Below are positions 32,591 through 34,463 of a stretch of 34,463 bases of DNA, one piece after another (positions within the stretch are counted from its first letter, which is position 1; every line of letters begins with the position of its first letter). The stretch covers positions 1 to 34,463 of the forward strand of contig CALVWQ010000020.1 of the NCBI GenBank assembly GCA_944367535.1. Reading direction: 5' to 3'. Under the pieces are notes generated by a model. The model searched no databases, had not been told where the DNA came from, and saw only the letters and a list, made by a program, of their open reading frames with translations. The translations under genes and the position numbers were made by a program. Source of the stretch: an uncultured Clostridia bacterium (lineage in GTDB: Bacteria; Bacillota; Clostridia; Christensenellales; Borkfalkiaceae).

Positions 32591-34463
32591 ATGATGAAAA
32601 AGACGAAAATACTTGTATTATGCGTCATGTGCATTCTGTCTGTCATGCTCGCGGTCGGGTGCGGCAGTACGACGGGAGGTGTCTTAAACGGAAAACCCGC
32701 ATATCCTTCCTTGGACCCAGATAATTCTGTGAGCACTGAAACTTCTGCGCTTACGAAGGACGAAAGCGGTCTTTTTTCGACCACGCTCGGTATAACCGAT
32801 GTAACATATGATAGTCCGATACCTCAGATTTACGCGGATATAGAAGATTATGACAGCCCCAAGACGGGAGTTCGTTTCGATGCAAATATTTCGGGCGCTC
32901 AGGTATATTATAACAGAGTCCTCGACCTGAATAAAATCGGCGGAGACGTCATAACGTTCGAAGTTCTGCATAACGACGATTCCCAGATATCGTCGGTTGA
33001 AGTCGAACTCATAGATATTTACGACGCGTCTAAAAAAGTAAAAGTAAGTTGGAGCTATATAAGTTCGCCGACCGTTACGGATACGTTGGTATCATGCAAC
33101 AGTGTTTCGGCGGCGGGTAACAATGTTTCCACGGAGGATTTCGGGAAACTCCGTCTGCAATACGGCGCCACCAATTATCTCAGCAACCTTTTTGAAGAAC
33201 TGATAAGCTGGTACGGTAACGGACAGGAACACAGACCCTTCAACTTTACCTTCGATAACTCGACCAATGAAGTAAGGGCGGATGTGGGAGAACCCGAAAA
33301 TCAGAAAAACTTTTTATTGCTCGATGTGGATAATCCCATTCACATGGGCGACGATGTGTTCGACGGCTTTACGACGGGAGAAGTCTATTTAAGACTTAAT
33401 TTTGCCGACATAAGCGGCAAGGGAGCAGTCGTAATAACTTCGATAGGAGGAGTGGAACTTTCGGGAGAATCGCTTACGTTAGAACCTAGTACTTCCTTAA
33501 AAGTCAAGTTCGATAATTTCGCATACGCTTCCGAAATGCCGGTAGGAATGGTTGGAAAAAAGTATGCTGTTCCAGAAGCGGATAACAATGATTTGTTACG
33601 CGGAGAATATATTATAAACAGAATGGTTACGGGCCCCGACGGAGAAGGCGTAGCCATCACTGATAATTCTTTTGTGCCCAGGAGCGCGGGTAATTATAAG
33701 CTTGTTTTTTCAGCGAGAGATATAAATAATTTACTTATACTGAAAGAATATGACATTAAGGTTGCAGAACAAATTTCCGCGATGACGTTAACTCCGACGC
33801 GCAATACCGATAATTTCTATAATGCTCTTGAAAAATCGCTTTTGCCGAGTTTCGTTGTGAGCGGCGGAAGCGGCATTCCGGAAGTCGAAGTTGGTTATAT
33901 GTTTAACGGAGAAAAAATTCTTCCCGATGCACTCGGATATTACACTTTCGGAAGTTCGGGGACGCTTAAAGTCAGCGTTAAGGCTACGGACTATCTCGGC
34001 GACATAAAAGAAACGGAATTCGAATATGCCGTAAAAAGCAATCCGAAACTTAAATTTTTGTCGCCCATGCCTTCTGCACTTGCGGCAGGTTCTGCTTTTA
34101 CAGTGCCCGATTTTATCGTCGAGGGAGATGAGGCCGGCGACTATGTAAATAAAAGCATTTATTTCAACAAAAATAAACTTGACGCCGACAGGAAGATAAC
34201 GGTTCCGTCGGAAGGAACTGTAAAATTCGATTATTATGCGGAAAACGGTAACTCTCAAAAAATAAGTCAGACATTCGAGCTTCCCGTATATTCGCCTTTC
34301 GCTTCCGGAAATATTTCCGGGCTTTTCGTGGCGGAAGGCAGTTCGGTTGTTTCGCAGGAGAGTTCTGGAGTAACTGTTTCCGCGACGGATAATAATAATG
34401 CAGTCAGCTTTGCAAATCCCTTATCTGCTATGATGGCGGAATTATATTTCAGGGATGCGACAA
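32591..34463 (+). CDS. Large surface lipoprotein, C-terminal part beyond the window
   Basis: An open frame of 624 codons runs from ATG 32591 to the window end without a stop. AAAGGAG lies 6 bases upstream. The signal MMKKTKILVLCVMCILSVML ends in AVGC with lipidated C24. The mature part starts GSTTGGVLNGKPAYPSLDPDNS and is beta-rich throughout. About 90-260 looks like a carbohydrate-binding beta-sandwich (FDNSTNEVRADVGEPENQKNFLLLDVDNP). It is followed by Ig-like repeats (PRSAGNYKLVFSARDINN; PDALGYYTFGSSGTLKVSVKATDYLGD). It lacks the IVAPL-NIRF module of the other two surface proteins in the part seen. As the gene after the permeases, it is probably another glycan-binding partner of the importer. 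No enzyme motif was seen in the visible part. Confidence 0.85.
   Translation, partial: MMKKTKILVLCVMCILSVMLAVGCGSTTGGVLNGKPAYPSLDPDNSVSTETSALTKDESGLFSTTLGITDVTYDSPIPQIYADIEDYDSPKTGVRFDANISGAQVYYNRVLDLNKIGGDVITFEVLHNDDSQISSVEVELIDIYDASKKVKVSWSYISSPTVTDTLVSCNSVSAAGNNVSTEDFGKLRLQYGATNYLSNLFEELISWYGNGQEHRPFNFTFDNSTNEVRADVGEPENQKNFLLLDVDNPIHMGDDVFDGFTTGEVYLRLNFADISGKGAVVITSIGGVELSGESLTLEPSTSLKVKFDNFAYASEMPVGMVGKKYAVPEADNNDLLRGEYIINRMVTGPDGEGVAITDNSFVPRSAGNYKLVFSARDINNLLILKEYDIKVAEQISAMTLTPTRNTDNFYNALEKSLLPSFVVSGGSGIPEVEVGYMFNGEKILPDALGYYTFGSSGTLKVSVKATDYLGDIKETEFEYAVKSNPKLKFLSPMPSALAAGSAFTVPDFIVEGDEAGDYVNKSIYFNKNKLDADRKITVPSEGTVKFDYYAENGNSQKISQTFELPVYSPFASGNISGLFVAEGSSVVSQESSGVTVSATDNNNAVSFANPLSAMMAELYFRDAT

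Overview
The window looks like chromosomal DNA of a member of the Bacillota (class Clostridia), most likely an uncultured gut or rumen anaerobe. The signs are strong AGGAGG-type ribosome sites, SigA-like promoters, an L27 with a Firmicutes-type N-terminal extension, Clostridia-typical pairs (GGGtGRT protein plus IscU-like scaffold; radical SAM plus DUF4130 protein), hexameric GdhA, and a glycan operon built from lipoproteins and an ABC importer without its own ATPase. The species cannot be named from sequence alone.

Bases 1-16741 are mostly core genome. The left edge holds the first codons of a probable DegV gene (minus strand, TTG start) and a small helical protein common in Clostridia (minus). 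Then come rplU-rpmA, an OGG1-type 8-oxoguanine glycosylase, the IscU-like/GGGtGRT pair, a NahK-like sugar kinase, rpsB-tsf, and pyrH-frr-uppS-cdsA-dxr-rseP (ribosome recycling, undecaprenyl and isoprenoid synthesis, phospholipid precursor, site-2 protease). gdhA follows, then a minus-strand pair of a probable DNA-metabolism protein and its radical SAM partner. Most transcription units are bounded by clear intrinsic terminators and several have recognisable promoters. cdsA is split by a -1 frameshift located exactly on an in-register slippery heptamer (A AAT TTT).

Bases 16742-34463 are an accessory carbohydrate locus. A cytoplasmic double hydrolase (SGNH plus alpha/beta hydrolase) is driven by a perfect consensus promoter and ends in a 17-bp tandem repeat array and a terminator. 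A minus-strand AraC-type regulator is divergent from a long operon: GH3 glycosidase, Gfo/Idh/MocA oxidoreductase, modular lipoprotein, 45-aa small protein, second modular surface protein, ABC solute-binding lipoprotein, two permeases, and a further large lipoprotein cut by the window end. The likely division of labour is that surface lipoproteins bind a glycan, the ABC system imports acylated oligosaccharides (energised by an ATPase encoded elsewhere), cytoplasmic esterases remove acyl groups, GH3 cleaves the glycosidic bond, and the oxidoreductase processes the sugar. The substrate is not known.

The most unusual items are the cdsA frameshift, a roughly 170-residue module present four times across two adjacent surface proteins, the 45-aa protein between them, and the repeat array. 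No rRNA, tRNA, CRISPR array, insertion sequence or replication origin was seen.
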